Positions 8,501-15,650 are shown, counted from the first letter of the stretch. The stretch: 40,642 nt of DNA from Comamonas odontotermitis (GCF_014207855.1 NZ_JACHKZ010000032.1:1-40642); one strand, 5' to 3'. Notes: a model not told the origin generated them from the sequence alone. Numbers and translations are program-made.

Positions 8501-8736
8501 TTGGCGTGATACCGCTGGCCATTGGTACCGGCGCCGGCGCGGCCGGCCGGGTGGCCATCGGCACGGCGGTGCTGGGCGGCATGGTGGCTTCCACCGTGCT
8601 GGGCATCTTCATGGTGCCGGTGTTCTTCCTGCTGATCCGCAGCTGGTTCCGCTCGCGCAGCCGCCATGAAGATGCTGCGCCGCCCGCAACTGCAATCGCA
8701 ACCGTTAATGCGCACCCGGTGGAGGGCGCGCAATGA
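5545..8736 (+). CDS. RND multidrug efflux pump, HAE1 family (AcrB/MexB-like)
   Basis: A 1063-residue inner-membrane proton/drug antiporter. The N-terminus FFIQRPIFAWVIAI is standard for AcrB homologs. The proton-relay aspartates fall exactly at D407-D408 (GLLVDDAIVVVENVERVM), as in E. coli AcrB, and the partner lysine is in GLAAKNAILIVEFA near residue 943. Twelve membrane segments and two large periplasmic loops are arranged as two repeats, with the second half beginning near residue 555. Length is normal (AcrB 1049). It is the second gene of a three-gene operon and its stop overlaps the start of the channel gene by four bases (ATGA), implying coupled translation. The substrate range cannot be read from sequence; MexB, TtgB and BpeB relatives export several drug classes and solvents. 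Confidence 0.96.
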   Translation: MAQFFIQRPIFAWVIAIVIMLGGALSIFKLPLEQYPEIAPPRVTIGAQYTGASAETVENSVTQIIEQQIKGIDNMLYMSSSSSASGQSRITLTFAPGTNVDVAQVQVQNKIQGALNRLPDAVKSRGVFINKGGQDFLVTYSFYSKDPSITEVDIGDYINSNLVDVIGRIEGVGDVNVFGTFYAMRVWMDPAKMEKYGLVPSDLVNALNAQNAQVSAGQLGALPAVENQQLNATITARTKLKTVDQFENIVLKAATDGSVVTIADVARVELGADNLSIQAKLNGMRGAGMGIILADGANAMAVSDAVAAKLAEMKPFFPNQIEYFVSSDSTPFVRASIHEVVSALGEAMVLVVIVMFIFLQNLRATLIPAIAVPVVLLGTFGVLSIAGYSINTLTMFAMVLAIGLLVDDAIVVVENVERVMHETGLSAKEATKLSMREITPALVGIGVTLSAVFVPMAFFGGSTGVIYRQFSITIVAAMALSVFVALTLTPALCATILKAPQEDAHHERAVRTGLLGVSDRFFRWFNRSFDATASRYQSTVAYSLRRAKRMMLIFVAVLAAIWIVARVLPTSFLPDEDQGFLYVNVNLPAGAADARLQDVLDEVRDYLLDQPDIISFNQVSGLNGDQSSARGFIRLKPWEERPLASQAANAIAFKANKDLARIRDARVYVMMPPAVRGLGSNAGFNFMIKDINGLGHSALLAATNKVLEEARKSNLLTAVRTTNLDDASELRVEVDDRKAAALGLSYNDINSTLSSAMGGTYVNDFLNNGRVKRVYVQGDAKYRMLPQDIGQWTVRNNKGEMVPFSAFASSHWAYGSPQLLRYNGAPAYEIIGSSAPGVSSGVAMQTIEDILKQLPPGIGYEWTGASLQERQSGAQAPMLYAISILFVFLCLAALYESWTVPLSVMLAVPLGVIGALLSTYTRGLTNDVYFQVGLLTTVGLAAKNAILIVEFAVQLQEQGKSVFDAVVAAVRLRLRPILMTSLAFGFGVIPLAIGTGAGAAGRVAIGTAVLGGMVASTVLGIFMVPVFFLLIRSWFRSRSRHEDAAPPATAIATVNAHPVEGAQ

Positions 8737-10277
8737 TTCCGAGCATGAAGACTGTCTGCCCCTCTGCCTTGCGCCTGCCGCTCGCCTTGCTGGCGGCCGG
8801 GTTGCTGAGTGCCTGCAACCTCGCGCCCATCTACCAGCGCCCTGATGCGCCCGTGCCTGCCACGCTGGATGGCGCAGCCTCTGCCGTGCCCGATGAGTTC
8901 GCGGTAGAGCCCGTCTCTGCCAGCGAATGGCGCATGCTGCCCTGGCAGCAGTGGGTGGAAGACGCCCGGCTGCGCCAGTTGATGGAGGCCGCGCTGCAGA
9001 ACAACCGCGATCTGCGCGTTGCCATCGCCAATATCGAAAAGGCGCGCGCGCAATACGGGGTGCAGCGCGCAGACCAGTTGCCCACCCTCAATGCCAGCAG
9101 CCAGGCCAGCCGTACACGCACGGCAGATGACCTGCGCTCGGCCAGTGCGGGCTCTTCCACGGCCAACCAGTTCAATGTGCAATTGGGACTGGCCAGCTAC
9201 GAGCTGGATTTCTGGGGCCGGGTGCGCAACCTGAGCGAATCGGCGCTGCAGCAGTACCTGCAGATCGAGGAAAACCGCCGCAGCGTACAACTGGGCCTGA
9301 TCACCGACATCAGCAACGCCTGGATCACGCTGGCCAGCGACCAGCAGCGCCTGCAACTGGCGCGCGACACCCTGGCCACGCGCGAGCATGGCTACCGCCT
9401 GGTACAGCGCATGCATCAGCTGGGCGCGACCAATGGGCTGGTGCTGGCACAGAACCAGACGGCGGTGGAGACTGCGCGCAACGATGTGGCGGCCTATGAA
9501 TCGCAGGTGCAGCGTGACCGCAATGCGCTGCAACTGCTCGTAGGCGGCCCGGTTTCTGCCGACATGCTGCCGCAGGCGCCTGCCGCGTCGCTCACAGCCC
9601 TGGATCTGAAAAAGGCCGACTCCGGCCAACTGCTCAATGGCGCCACCCCCAAGGTAACCATGCAGACAGCCACCACGGCGATGACGCAGGTGCCAGCGCG
9701 CCTGTCATCCACCGTACTGTTGGCGCGCCCCGACATCGCGGCAGCCGAACACAGCCTGCAGGCCCAGTACGCCAGCATTGGCGCGGCGCGCGCCGCGTTC
9801 TTCCCCACCATCAGCCTGACGGCCAACGTGGGCACGGGCAGCAACGAACTCAGTGGTCTGTTTGAAGGCGGCAACCGCGCCTGGAGCTTTGTGCCGCAGA
9901 TCCGCCTGCCCATTTTTGACAATGGCCGCAACCAGGCGAATCTTGATATTGCGCAAGCCAACCGCGATGTGGCGCTTGCGCAGTACGAAAAGGCCATCCA
10001 GACCGCCTTCCGCGAAGTGAACGATGCCCTGGCCGACCGTGCCACCATGCAGCGCAGGCTGGACTCCCAGACTGCCCTGGTGGCATCGGCCAGCCGCGTG
10101 CTGGAGCTGTCGCAGGCCCGCTTCAAGGCGGGGGCGGACGACTTCCTCACCGTGCTGGATGCGCAACGCAGCCTGTATGCCGCGCAGCAGACGCAGATCA
10201 CCTTGCTGCAGGCCGAGCAGGTCAACCGCATTGCGCTGTACAAGGCATTGGGCGGCGGCATCGAGCCGGTGCAATAG
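8733..10277 (+). CDS. RND efflux outer-membrane factor (OprM/TtgC-like, NodT family lipoprotein)
   Basis: A 514-residue TolC-type channel. A signal sequence ends in LLSAC (Cys28), so the protein is predicted to be a lipid-anchored outer-membrane protein. The mature part starts NLAPIYQRPDAPVPATL, the usual OprM opening, and contains the two repeated OEP domains, including YELDFWGRVRNLSESALQQ in the first half and SIGAARAAFFPTISLTANVG, followed by RLPIFDNGRNQANLDIAQAN, in the second. The ATG at 8733 overlaps the pump stop by 4 bp and has ggaggg upstream, supporting this start over the ATG at 8745. It completes the adaptor-pump-channel operon. A palindromic repeat copy follows the stop, and no classical terminator is evident. 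Confidence 0.95.
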   Translation: MIPSMKTVCPSALRLPLALLAAGLLSACNLAPIYQRPDAPVPATLDGAASAVPDEFAVEPVSASEWRMLPWQQWVEDARLRQLMEAALQNNRDLRVAIANIEKARAQYGVQRADQLPTLNASSQASRTRTADDLRSASAGSSTANQFNVQLGLASYELDFWGRVRNLSESALQQYLQIEENRRSVQLGLITDISNAWITLASDQQRLQLARDTLATREHGYRLVQRMHQLGATNGLVLAQNQTAVETARNDVAAYESQVQRDRNALQLLVGGPVSADMLPQAPAASLTALDLKKADSGQLLNGATPKVTMQTATTAMTQVPARLSSTVLLARPDIAAAEHSLQAQYASIGAARAAFFPTISLTANVGTGSNELSGLFEGGNRAWSFVPQIRLPIFDNGRNQANLDIAQANRDVALAQYEKAIQTAFREVNDALADRATMQRRLDSQTALVASASRVLELSQARFKAGADDFLTVLDAQRSLYAAQQTQITLLQAEQVNRIALYKALGGGIEPVQ

Positions 10278-10287
10278 GTAAAAAGTA

Positions 10288-10327
10288 AGCTGCTGGCGCT
10301 TGCAGGTATGGGTTTTAAAAGGCTACG
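10288..10327. repeat. Dispersed intergenic palindrome, copy B (degenerate)
   Basis: The left arm AGCTGCTGGCGCTTGC is identical to the well-preserved copies, but the right arm is eroded: after the loop only ttttaaaaggctacg remains. It lies 10 bp after the end of the outer-membrane factor gene and 100 bp before the ferredoxin-NADP reductase gene, both on the plus strand. Confidence 0.45.
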
Positions 10328-10426
10328 TCGCCAAAAAACCGATAACGGCAAGCGCGGGCAGCGCAGCCCATGGCGTGCATATGCGCAAAGCCATCAAGGC
10401 CAAGGCCGCTGCACTACCATCGGGCT

Positions 10427-11641
10427 ATGACAGATACACAGCGCCCTGACACCGTTTCCGACACCCCGATTGCCGCCACTGCCGCCGCGTCAGCTGCTTC
10501 AACCGCTTTCAGCCTGGATGCACCGGCTGCGCAGGAGGTGGATGCGCTCATCATCGGCGCCGGGCCGGTAGGGCTCTTCACCGCTTTTCAGCTTGGACTG
10601 CAGGGCGTGCAGGCACATATCTGCGATACCTTGCCTGTCATGGGCGGCCAGTGCATTGAGCTCTACGCCGACAAGCCCATCTACGACATCCCTGGGATTC
10701 CGTTGTGTACCGGCCGCGAGCTGGCGGCAAAGCTGCAGCAGCAGATTGCACCTTTTGCCCCCATCTTCCACCCCCGCACCCAGGTGGCCCAGGTGCTGGC
10801 CCAGGGCGATGGCCGCTGGCGCGTGCAGTTGCAGGGCCAGGAGCCTGGGCCGGATGGCGGCGACGGAACCACGTGGCTGTTGGCCAGAACCATTTTTGTG
10901 ACAGCAGGTGTGGGCGCCTTTGTGCCCAAGCAGCTGCGCCTGCCCGGCATTGAAGCGCTGGTGGGGCGGCAGGTGTTCTACCACCCGGATCCGGGCGATG
11001 ACTGGATGGCGCAGCAAGCGGCGGCGCTTGCTGCATCCAGGGCGCCAAAGATTGTGGTGCACGGCGGAGACGAGGCCGCCGTGCAGGCAGCCGTCGCCGC
11101 TGCGCAGCATCCTTCGCTTGCCAAGGCATCGGTTGCCTTGTTGCACCGGCGCGACCAGTTCAGCGCGCCGCAAGCCCTGCTGGATGCGCTGGCGGCCTTG
11201 CGTGCCAGTGGCCGTCTGGAGGTGGTGATTGGCATGCCGCAGAGCCTGGAGGTGGCTGAAGACGGCGCGGCCGCGCGCCTGCAAGCGATGGCGTACATCG
11301 ATGCGGACGGCCAGGACCAGCGCCTGCCTTGCGACCAGCTATGGGTATGCCAGGGCATCTCGCCCAAACTCGGGCCCTTGCTGGAATGGGGCCTGGCGAT
11401 CGAGAAAAAACAGCTGCAGGTGGCGACCGACACCTTTGCCACCAGCGCCACGGGCATTTATGCCGCTGGCGATATCGTCAGCTACCCAGGCAAGCGCAAG
11501 CTGATCCTGAGCGGTTTCTACGAGGCCACGATGGCGGCCATGGCGGCCATTGAATACCTGCGCGGCGAAAAGCTGCTGCTCGAATACACCACGACGAGCA
11601 AGCGCCTGCATGAGCGGCTGGGTGTGTCGCACCCGGATTGA
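10427..11641 (+). CDS. Ferredoxin/flavodoxin-NADP+ reductase, thioredoxin-reductase-like (YumC type)
   Basis: A 404-residue flavoprotein. After an unusual Ala/Thr-rich N-terminal extension of about 35 residues, the FAD dinucleotide motif is LIIGAGPVGLFTAFQLGLQG (G44-x-G46-xx-G49), followed by VMGGQCIELYADKPIYDIPG and the C-terminal FAD motif GIYAAGDIVSYPGKRKLI. The redox CxxC of thioredoxin reductases is absent, as expected for this FNR branch. The NADP-binding segment VVHGGDEAAVQAA is a divergent form of the usual GGGDSA motif. The enzyme moves electrons between NADPH and ferredoxin or flavodoxin in the cytoplasm; fdxA lies less than 1 kb downstream. The start at 10427 (MTDTQRP) is preferred over an in-frame upstream start at 10370 because the family begins close to the FAD motif. 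Confidence 0.88.
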   Translation: MTDTQRPDTVSDTPIAATAAASAASTAFSLDAPAAQEVDALIIGAGPVGLFTAFQLGLQGVQAHICDTLPVMGGQCIELYADKPIYDIPGIPLCTGRELAAKLQQQIAPFAPIFHPRTQVAQVLAQGDGRWRVQLQGQEPGPDGGDGTTWLLARTIFVTAGVGAFVPKQLRLPGIEALVGRQVFYHPDPGDDWMAQQAAALAASRAPKIVVHGGDEAAVQAAVAAAQHPSLAKASVALLHRRDQFSAPQALLDALAALRASGRLEVVIGMPQSLEVAEDGAAARLQAMAYIDADGQDQRLPCDQLWVCQGISPKLGPLLEWGLAIEKKQLQVATDTFATSATGIYAAGDIVSYPGKRKLILSGFYEATMAAMAAIEYLRGEKLLLEYTTTSKRLHERLGVSHPD

Positions 11642-11652
11642 TGGAGCCGCTC

Positions 11653-11682
11653 CAGCTGTTTTAGCGCTTTCCGTAAGCGCGC
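11653..11682. repeat. Dispersed palindrome, copy overlapping the 3' end of the ABM gene
   Basis: AGCTGTTTTAGCGCTT, a short loop (tccg) and AAGCGCGC form the same inner stem (AGCGCTT/AAGCGC) as the intergenic palindromes. It sits between two convergent genes and overlaps the last codons and stop of the leftward monooxygenase gene, whose C-terminus (YGKR) may therefore derive from the repeat. It could also simply serve as a bidirectional hairpin. Confidence 0.45.
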
Positions 11683-11996
11683 TCCACCTTGGCCACCCGC
11701 ACCTCGTAGTGCTCGTACCAGCGCTCTGCGCCTGCGCGCTGGGCGGCCAGGTGGTCGGCGTTGGCTTTCCAGGCGGCGATGTGGGCTTCGGTTTCCCAAT
11801 AGGCAACGGTGATGCCCAGGCCATCGGCGCCGCGTGTGCTTTCTGCGCCTAAAAAGCCCGGCTGCTGCTGGGCGAGCGCCTCCATCTGCTCGGCCATGTT
11901 GCCGTAGGCGTCGTTTTCAGTGGCGGTGCGCTGTGAGGTAAAAATGACGGCGTAATAAGGGGGCTGGGGCGTTTTTGCGAATCGGGAGCTGCTCAC
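11661..11996 (-). CDS. Antibiotic biosynthesis monooxygenase (ABM) fold protein
   Basis: A small protein of about 111 residues with the dimeric ferredoxin-like ABM fold: YYAVIFTSQRT as the first strand, MAEQMEALAQQQPGFLGAES as the first helix and second strand, then VAYWETEAHIAAWKANADH and WYEHYEVRVAKVERAYG. This subfamily is annotated as antibiotic biosynthesis monooxygenase; members act on quinones or haem, or have no known substrate, so function is uncertain. The GTG at 11996 is the best start because the family similarity begins about 14 residues later and no ATG fits. An open frame continues upstream through the heptamer repeat array and into fdxA, but has no family similarity there. The gene is convergent with the reductase gene and lies downstream of the fdxA terminator, with the heptamer array in its upstream region. 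Confidence 0.75.
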   Translation of the reverse strand: MSSSRFAKTPQPPYYAVIFTSQRTATENDAYGNMAEQMEALAQQQPGFLGAESTRGADGLGITVAYWETEAHIAAWKANADHLAAQRAGAERWYEHYEVRVAKVERAYGKR

Positions 11997-12041
11997 GGTA
12001 TACCTATTTGGAAAAAAGGGGGCAAGATGGAAGCGCCACGC

Positions 12042-12097
12042 TTGCCTGTTGCCTGTTGCCTGTTGCCTGTTGCCTGTTGCCTGTTGCCTGTTGCGTG
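12042..12097. repeat. Tandem heptamer array, seven perfect TTGCCTG units plus one variant
   Basis: Seven consecutive perfect copies of ttgcctg occupy 12042-12090 and an eighth imperfect copy (ttgcgtg) occupies 12091-12097. The array lies 45 bp upstream of the GTG start of the leftward monooxygenase gene and downstream of the fdxA terminator. A perfect 7-base repeat of this number is prone to slipped-strand copy number change. Confidence 0.95.
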
Positions 12098-12130
12098 TGG
12101 CCGAGGATTTTGTGGCCCTGGGCCCCGGGC

Positions 12131-12159
12131 AATAAAAAAGCCAGCTGGCAGGCTGGCTT
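12131..12159 (-). terminator. Rho-independent terminator of fdxA
   Basis: Read on the minus strand: AAGCCAGC, loop ctgcca, GCTGGCTT and then a T-run. The stem is 8 bp with a following run of six T, starting 17 bases after the fdxA stop. It should end leftward transcription before the heptamer array and the monooxygenase gene. Confidence 0.85.
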
Positions 12160-12175
12160 GTTGAGGTGCTGGCAA

Positions 12176-12505
12176 TCAGCGGATCAGGTCCTTGATCTTG
12201 CCGGGCTGGCCGTTGGCCTCGTCGGCGCCTTCGAGCGGCGTTTTGCGCTTGGTGATGCTCTTCCAGCCGTCGGCCAGGGCCAGCTCGGCGTTGAGCTTGA
12301 TGAAGGCGATCTGGTCGGCCGGCACATCTTCTTCTGCGTAGATGGCATTGGCCGGGCACTCGGGAATGCAGACGGCGCAGTCGATGCATTCGTCCGGATC
12401 GATGGTGAGGAAGTTCGGGCCTTCGCGGAAGCAGTCAACAGGGCAGACGTCTACACAGTCGGTGTATTTGCACTTGATGCAGTTTTCGGTGACGACGTGG
12501 GTCAT
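12176..12505 (-). CDS. fdxA: 7Fe ferredoxin FdxA ([3Fe-4S][4Fe-4S])
   Basis: A 109-residue seven-iron ferredoxin. Cysteines C9, C17 and C50 fit the [3Fe-4S] cluster, and C21, C40, C43 and C46 the [4Fe-4S] cluster, each one residue offset from Azotobacter FdI; C12 and C25 match its two free cysteines. The sequence opens [20 protein letters not shown], standard for the family, and the C-terminal 50 residues form the usual extension. It is a low-potential electron carrier in the cytoplasm. A strong terminator follows. Neighbours are the cysN gene (116 bp upstream, same strand) and a ferredoxin-NADP reductase, which makes it a candidate electron donor for the cysJ-less sulfite reductase; this last point is inference. 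Confidence 0.96.
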   Translation of the reverse strand: MTHVVTENCIKCKYTDCVDVCPVDCFREGPNFLTIDPDECIDCAVCIPECPANAIYAEEDVPADQIAFIKLNAELALADGWKSITKRKTPLEGADEANGQPGKIKDLIR

Positions 12506-12621
12506 GGAATTTATTTACGCCAGTGGTTCAGACAAACAGCAGGAATTTTACGGTTTTTGTGCAAGAGCACATAGCGCGTACTTGAATACCGTGGTTTTCG
12601 GGTACGGGATGGGGGACATGT

Positions 12622-13998
12622 TCATTCCACGAGCACGGCCGCAGCCGTGCTGTTGGAGGCCGGGTCCACCAGGATCAGCGAACCCAGCTCGCGCGAGCTT
12701 GCAAAGGGCGCTGCCGGAATCGCCTCCTGCAACGTGATCTCGACGCGGCCGATGGCATTGGGCTCCAGTTGCTCGGCGGCCTGCCGCTCCAGCGTGTTGA
12801 TGTCCAGCCGGTGCAGTACCTTGCGCACCTTGGCCTTGGTCCAGCGGCGGCCATGCAGGGCCTGGTACACGCGGCCCGGCACCAGGGGCTCGTCGTCCAT
12901 CCAGGCGACGGTGGCGGTGATCTCGCGGGTGGCGGGCCAGGTGGCCTGCTCGGCGGGGGCGTCGAAGTCGTCGTCGGCTGCCGCAGCAGCCACAGGCGCG
13001 GCAATGAGCCAGTCGCCACGCGAGACATCGACCTCGCGGTCCAGCACGATGCCCGCGCTCTGGCCTGCGCCGCGGCTTTTGGCCTGGCGGGTGTGGTCGA
13101 GTACCTGGGCCACGGTGGCGCGCTGGCCGCTGGGCAGGATCTGCACGGCGGTGCCAACGGCAACGTCGCCGGTGGCCACCTTGCCCCAGAACACGCGGCG
13201 CCCCTGGCTGGTGTCGGCCGATGACGAGAACTTTTCCACCCACTGCACGGCAAAGGCAAAGGGCTGGCCTACGTCGGCAGGCGTTGCGGGTAGCTTTTCC
13301 AGCAGTTGCAGCAGGCTGGGGCCCTGGTAGCCAGCCCAGTCGGCATGGGGCGTCACCACATTCCAGCCCTTGAGCGCCGATACGGGCACGGTGGCGGCCA
13401 CGGTGATGCCCGCGGCCTGCGCAAAGGTGGCAAGCGCATTGCGGATGTTGGCAAAGGCGAGGGCGGGGTCGGCCACGGCGTCGAGCTTGTTGACGGCAAA
13501 CACCAGGGCATTGACGCGCAGCAGGTGCACCAGCAGGCTGTGGCGGCGGGTCTGGGCCAGCAGCGGCAACTGGGGGTTCTTCCAGTCGAGCTTGGTGGCA
13601 TCGACCAGCACCACGGCGGCATCGGCGCTGGAGGCGGCGGTGACCATGTTGCGGGTGTATTGTTCGTGGCCGGGCGCATCGCCAATGATGAACTTGCGCG
13701 CTTCGGTGGCAAAGTAGCGGTAGGCCACGTCGATGGTGATGCCTTGCTCGCGCTCGGCAGACAGGCCGTCGGTCAGCAGCGCCAGGTCGGTTTCTCCGCC
13801 GCGCTGCACACCCGCGAGGTGATCCTGCAGCACCGATTTGCTGTCGACCAGCAGGCGGCCGATCAGCGTGGATTTACCGTCATCGACCGAGCCGCAGGTA
13901 ATGAAGCGCAGGGCAGAGGCACTGTCTGCCGGTTTGGCATCAATTTGGCTGCCGGCAACTGATGGGTGGGCGGTGGCTGCTATGGTTTCGATAGTCAT
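12622..13998 (-). CDS. cysN: Sulfate adenylyltransferase subunit 1 (GTPase CysN)
   Basis: A 458-residue GTP-binding subunit of ATP sulfurylase. The G1 loop is GSVDDGKSTLIGRLL (residues 36-50), G3 is DAPGHEQYTRNM (about 108) and G4 NKLD (about 168), followed by EF-Tu-like beta-barrel domains. GTP hydrolysis by CysN drives CysD to make adenosine 5'-phosphosulfate (APS) from ATP and sulfate. The length is that of free CysN (E. coli 475), so it is not fused to the APS kinase CysC. Its start codon overlaps the cysD stop by one base (TAATG on the minus strand). It is the last gene of the cysI-DUF934-cysH-cysD-cysN operon. Confidence 0.97.
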   Translation of the reverse strand: MTIETIAATAHPSVAGSQIDAKPADSASALRFITCGSVDDGKSTLIGRLLVDSKSVLQDHLAGVQRGGETDLALLTDGLSAEREQGITIDVAYRYFATEARKFIIGDAPGHEQYTRNMVTAASSADAAVVLVDATKLDWKNPQLPLLAQTRRHSLLVHLLRVNALVFAVNKLDAVADPALAFANIRNALATFAQAAGITVAATVPVSALKGWNVVTPHADWAGYQGPSLLQLLEKLPATPADVGQPFAFAVQWVEKFSSSADTSQGRRVFWGKVATGDVAVGTAVQILPSGQRATVAQVLDHTRQAKSRGAGQSAGIVLDREVDVSRGDWLIAAPVAAAAADDDFDAPAEQATWPATREITATVAWMDDEPLVPGRVYQALHGRRWTKAKVRKVLHRLDINTLERQAAEQLEPNAIGRVEITLQEAIPAAPFASSRELGSLILVDPASNSTAAAVLVE

Positions 13999-14942
13999 TA
14001 GAAATATCCGTCTTTCTTGCGCTTTTCCATCGAGGCGTCGCTGGTCTTGTCGTCCATGCGGGTGGCGCCACGCTCGCTCACTTCGGCTGTCAGGGTTTCG
14101 AGCACGATGTCGGCGGCTGTCGCTGCGTCGCTCTCTACGGGGCAGGTGCAGGTGATGTCGCCCACGGTACGAAAGCGCACGGTGCGCTGTTCCACCGATT
14201 CGCCATCCTTGGGTGGCGTGAGCGCCGTCACGGGCACCAGCAGGCCCTTGCGCTCGACCACATCGCGCTCATGGGCGTAATAGAGGCTGGGCAGAGCGAT
14301 TTTTTCGCGGTCGATGTACTGCCACACGTCCAGTTCGGTCCAGTTGCTGATCGGGAAGACGCGGAAATGCTCGCCGGGCGCCAGGCGTGTGTTGAACAAC
14401 GTCCACAGCTCGGGGCGCTGGGCCTTGGGCTGCCACTGGCCGAAGCTGTCGCGGTGGGAGAAGATGCGCTCCTTGGCGCGGGCCTTTTCCTCGTCGCGGC
14501 GCGCGCCGCCAATCAGCGCGTCGAAGCGGAATTCTTCAATGGCTTCGAGCAGTGTGACCGATTGGTGCACGTTGCGCGATTCGCCTGGGTGCGCCAGACG
14601 CACCGTGCCGCGTGCCATCGAGTCTTCAACGTTGCGCACGATCAGCTCGGCGCCCAGCTCCTGGGCGCGGAAGTCGCGGAAGTCGGTCACCTCGGGGAAG
14701 TTGTGGCCCGTGTCGATCATCAGCAGCGGGTAGGGGATGCGGCCGGCACCAAAGGCTTTTTCCGCGCACTTGAGCATGACCAGCGAATCCTTGCCACCGG
14801 AGAACAGCAAGGCGGGGCGCTCGAAGGCGGCCGCCACCTCGCGCAGGATGAAGATGGTTTCCTCTTCCAGCGCATCCAGATGCTGGTTGCTCAGGTGGCT
14901 GAGCACATCGGTTTCAACACGGGCGTTCATGGGTTTGTCCAT
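13998..14942 (-). CDS. cysD: Sulfate adenylyltransferase subunit 2 (CysD)
   Basis: A 314-residue adenylyltransferase of the PP-loop ATP pyrophosphatase family. The PP motif SGGKDS is at residues 48-53 within LLFSGGKDSLVMLKCAEKAF. Further family signatures are LLMIDTGHNFPEV, LIGGARRDEEKARAKER and the C-terminal KKDGYF. It condenses ATP and sulfate to APS with CysN. Length matches E. coli CysD (302). The ATG at 14942 is used, but the in-frame ATG at 14930 (MNARVETD) is equally likely; neither has a strong ribosome site. A palindromic repeat copy lies in the 84-bp gap to cysH, the only sizeable gap in the operon. Confidence 0.97.
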   Translation of the reverse strand: MDKPMNARVETDVLSHLSNQHLDALEEETIFILREVAAAFERPALLFSGGKDSLVMLKCAEKAFGAGRIPYPLLMIDTGHNFPEVTDFRDFRAQELGAELIVRNVEDSMARGTVRLAHPGESRNVHQSVTLLEAIEEFRFDALIGGARRDEEKARAKERIFSHRDSFGQWQPKAQRPELWTLFNTRLAPGEHFRVFPISNWTELDVWQYIDREKIALPSLYYAHERDVVERKGLLVPVTALTPPKDGESVEQRTVRFRTVGDITCTCPVESDAATAADIVLETLTAEVSERGATRMDDKTSDASMEKRKKDGYF

Positions 14943-14960
14943 TCAGATCGGCAAATCGGG

Positions 14961-15002
14961 TTCTAGCGCTTGTTCAGCAGGCGCAGTTAGCTGTGTTTTT
15001 TT
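14961..15002. repeat. Dispersed intergenic palindrome, copy C, inside the cys operon
   Basis: TTCTAGCGCTTG, a loop, then GGCGCAGTTAGCTG and a run of T (15 bases cover gtgttttttt). The right arm is partly eroded. It occupies the gap between cysH and cysD, where transcription is leftward, so a hairpin here could affect processing or differential stability of the cysI-H and cysDN parts of the message. Confidence 0.5.
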
Positions 15003-15026
15003 GGTGTCTCTTTGATCGATATCCGA

Positions 15027-15650
15027 TCAATGGGCCAGGTGCAGGCCGCATTCGCGCTGCGCTTCGCCCTTGGTTGGGTCCGCATAGTCGAAGTTGTTGG
15101 GCAGACCGTGTTTTTCGCAGTAGTCATACAGATCCTTGGACGACCAGTGCAGCAGTGGCGCCACCTTGATGAGACCATCAGGGTTGATGCTGACCGGCTC
15201 CATCTGGGCGCGCACGGCGCTGTCGGTGGCGCGCAGCGCGGTGAACCAGACCTGGGGCGCCGTCTCGCGCAGGGCCCGGGCAAAGGGTTCGAGCTTGACT
15301 TCTTCGGTGAAGGCGGCGTGGCGCGGGTCATCGAGTGCGGGTGTGGGGCCCTCGACCGCCTCGCGGTGCGCACGCGAGCGCAGCGGCAGGTAGGTGCGCA
15401 GGTTGAGCTCCAACTGCCGCGTTACCGCATCGGCAAAGCGGTAGGTGGCCTCGGTGTTGTAGCCGTTGTCCATCCAGATGACGGGAACATCGGGCCGCAC
15501 CTGCGCCACCATGTGCAGGATCACCGCCTCGAAGGGACGGAAGTTGGTGGTGACGATAGCGCTTTTGCCCAGGCCCAGGGCCCATTGCACGAGGCCGGGT
15601 GCATTGTGGCCGAGTTCGAGATTGACTTGGGTCAGGTTCAGGCTGCTCAT
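15027..15650 (-). CDS. cysH: CysH-family adenylylsulfate/phosphoadenylylsulfate reductase, cluster-less form
   Basis: A 207-residue member of the PAPS/APS reductase family. The catalytic cysteine is C201 in the C-terminal RECGLH motif, and the nucleotide-binding region reads IVTTNFRPFEAVILHM, with IWMDNGYNTEATYRFADAV following. It reduces activated sulfate to sulfite using thioredoxin or glutaredoxin. The protein has only two cysteines (C178, C201), so the CC...CxxC ligands of the [4Fe-4S] cluster in APS-specific enzymes are absent. That usually marks PAPS enzymes, yet no APS kinase gene (cysC) is in the operon. It is shorter than E. coli CysH (244). Its start overlaps the DUF934 stop by four bases. 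Role in sulfate reduction is secure; substrate is open. Confidence 0.9.
   Translation of the reverse strand: MSSLNLTQVNLELGHNAPGLVQWALGLGKSAIVTTNFRPFEAVILHMVAQVRPDVPVIWMDNGYNTEATYRFADAVTRQLELNLRTYLPLRSRAHREAVEGPTPALDDPRHAAFTEEVKLEPFARALRETAPQVWFTALRATDSAVRAQMEPVSINPDGLIKVAPLLHWSSKDLYDYCEKHGLPNNFDYADPTKGEAQRECGLHLAH

Noticed and set aside
12042..12097. CRISPR-like array
   Set aside because: The units are seven bases long and directly adjacent with no spacers, so this is a simple tandem repeat.
11661..12389. A 242-residue version of the ABM protein reading through the heptamer array
   Set aside because: The extension overlaps fdxA in another frame and is low-complexity (QQATGNRQ repeats), and the fdxA terminator at 12131-12159 would separate it from any upstream promoter. 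The domain starts only after the GTG at 11996.
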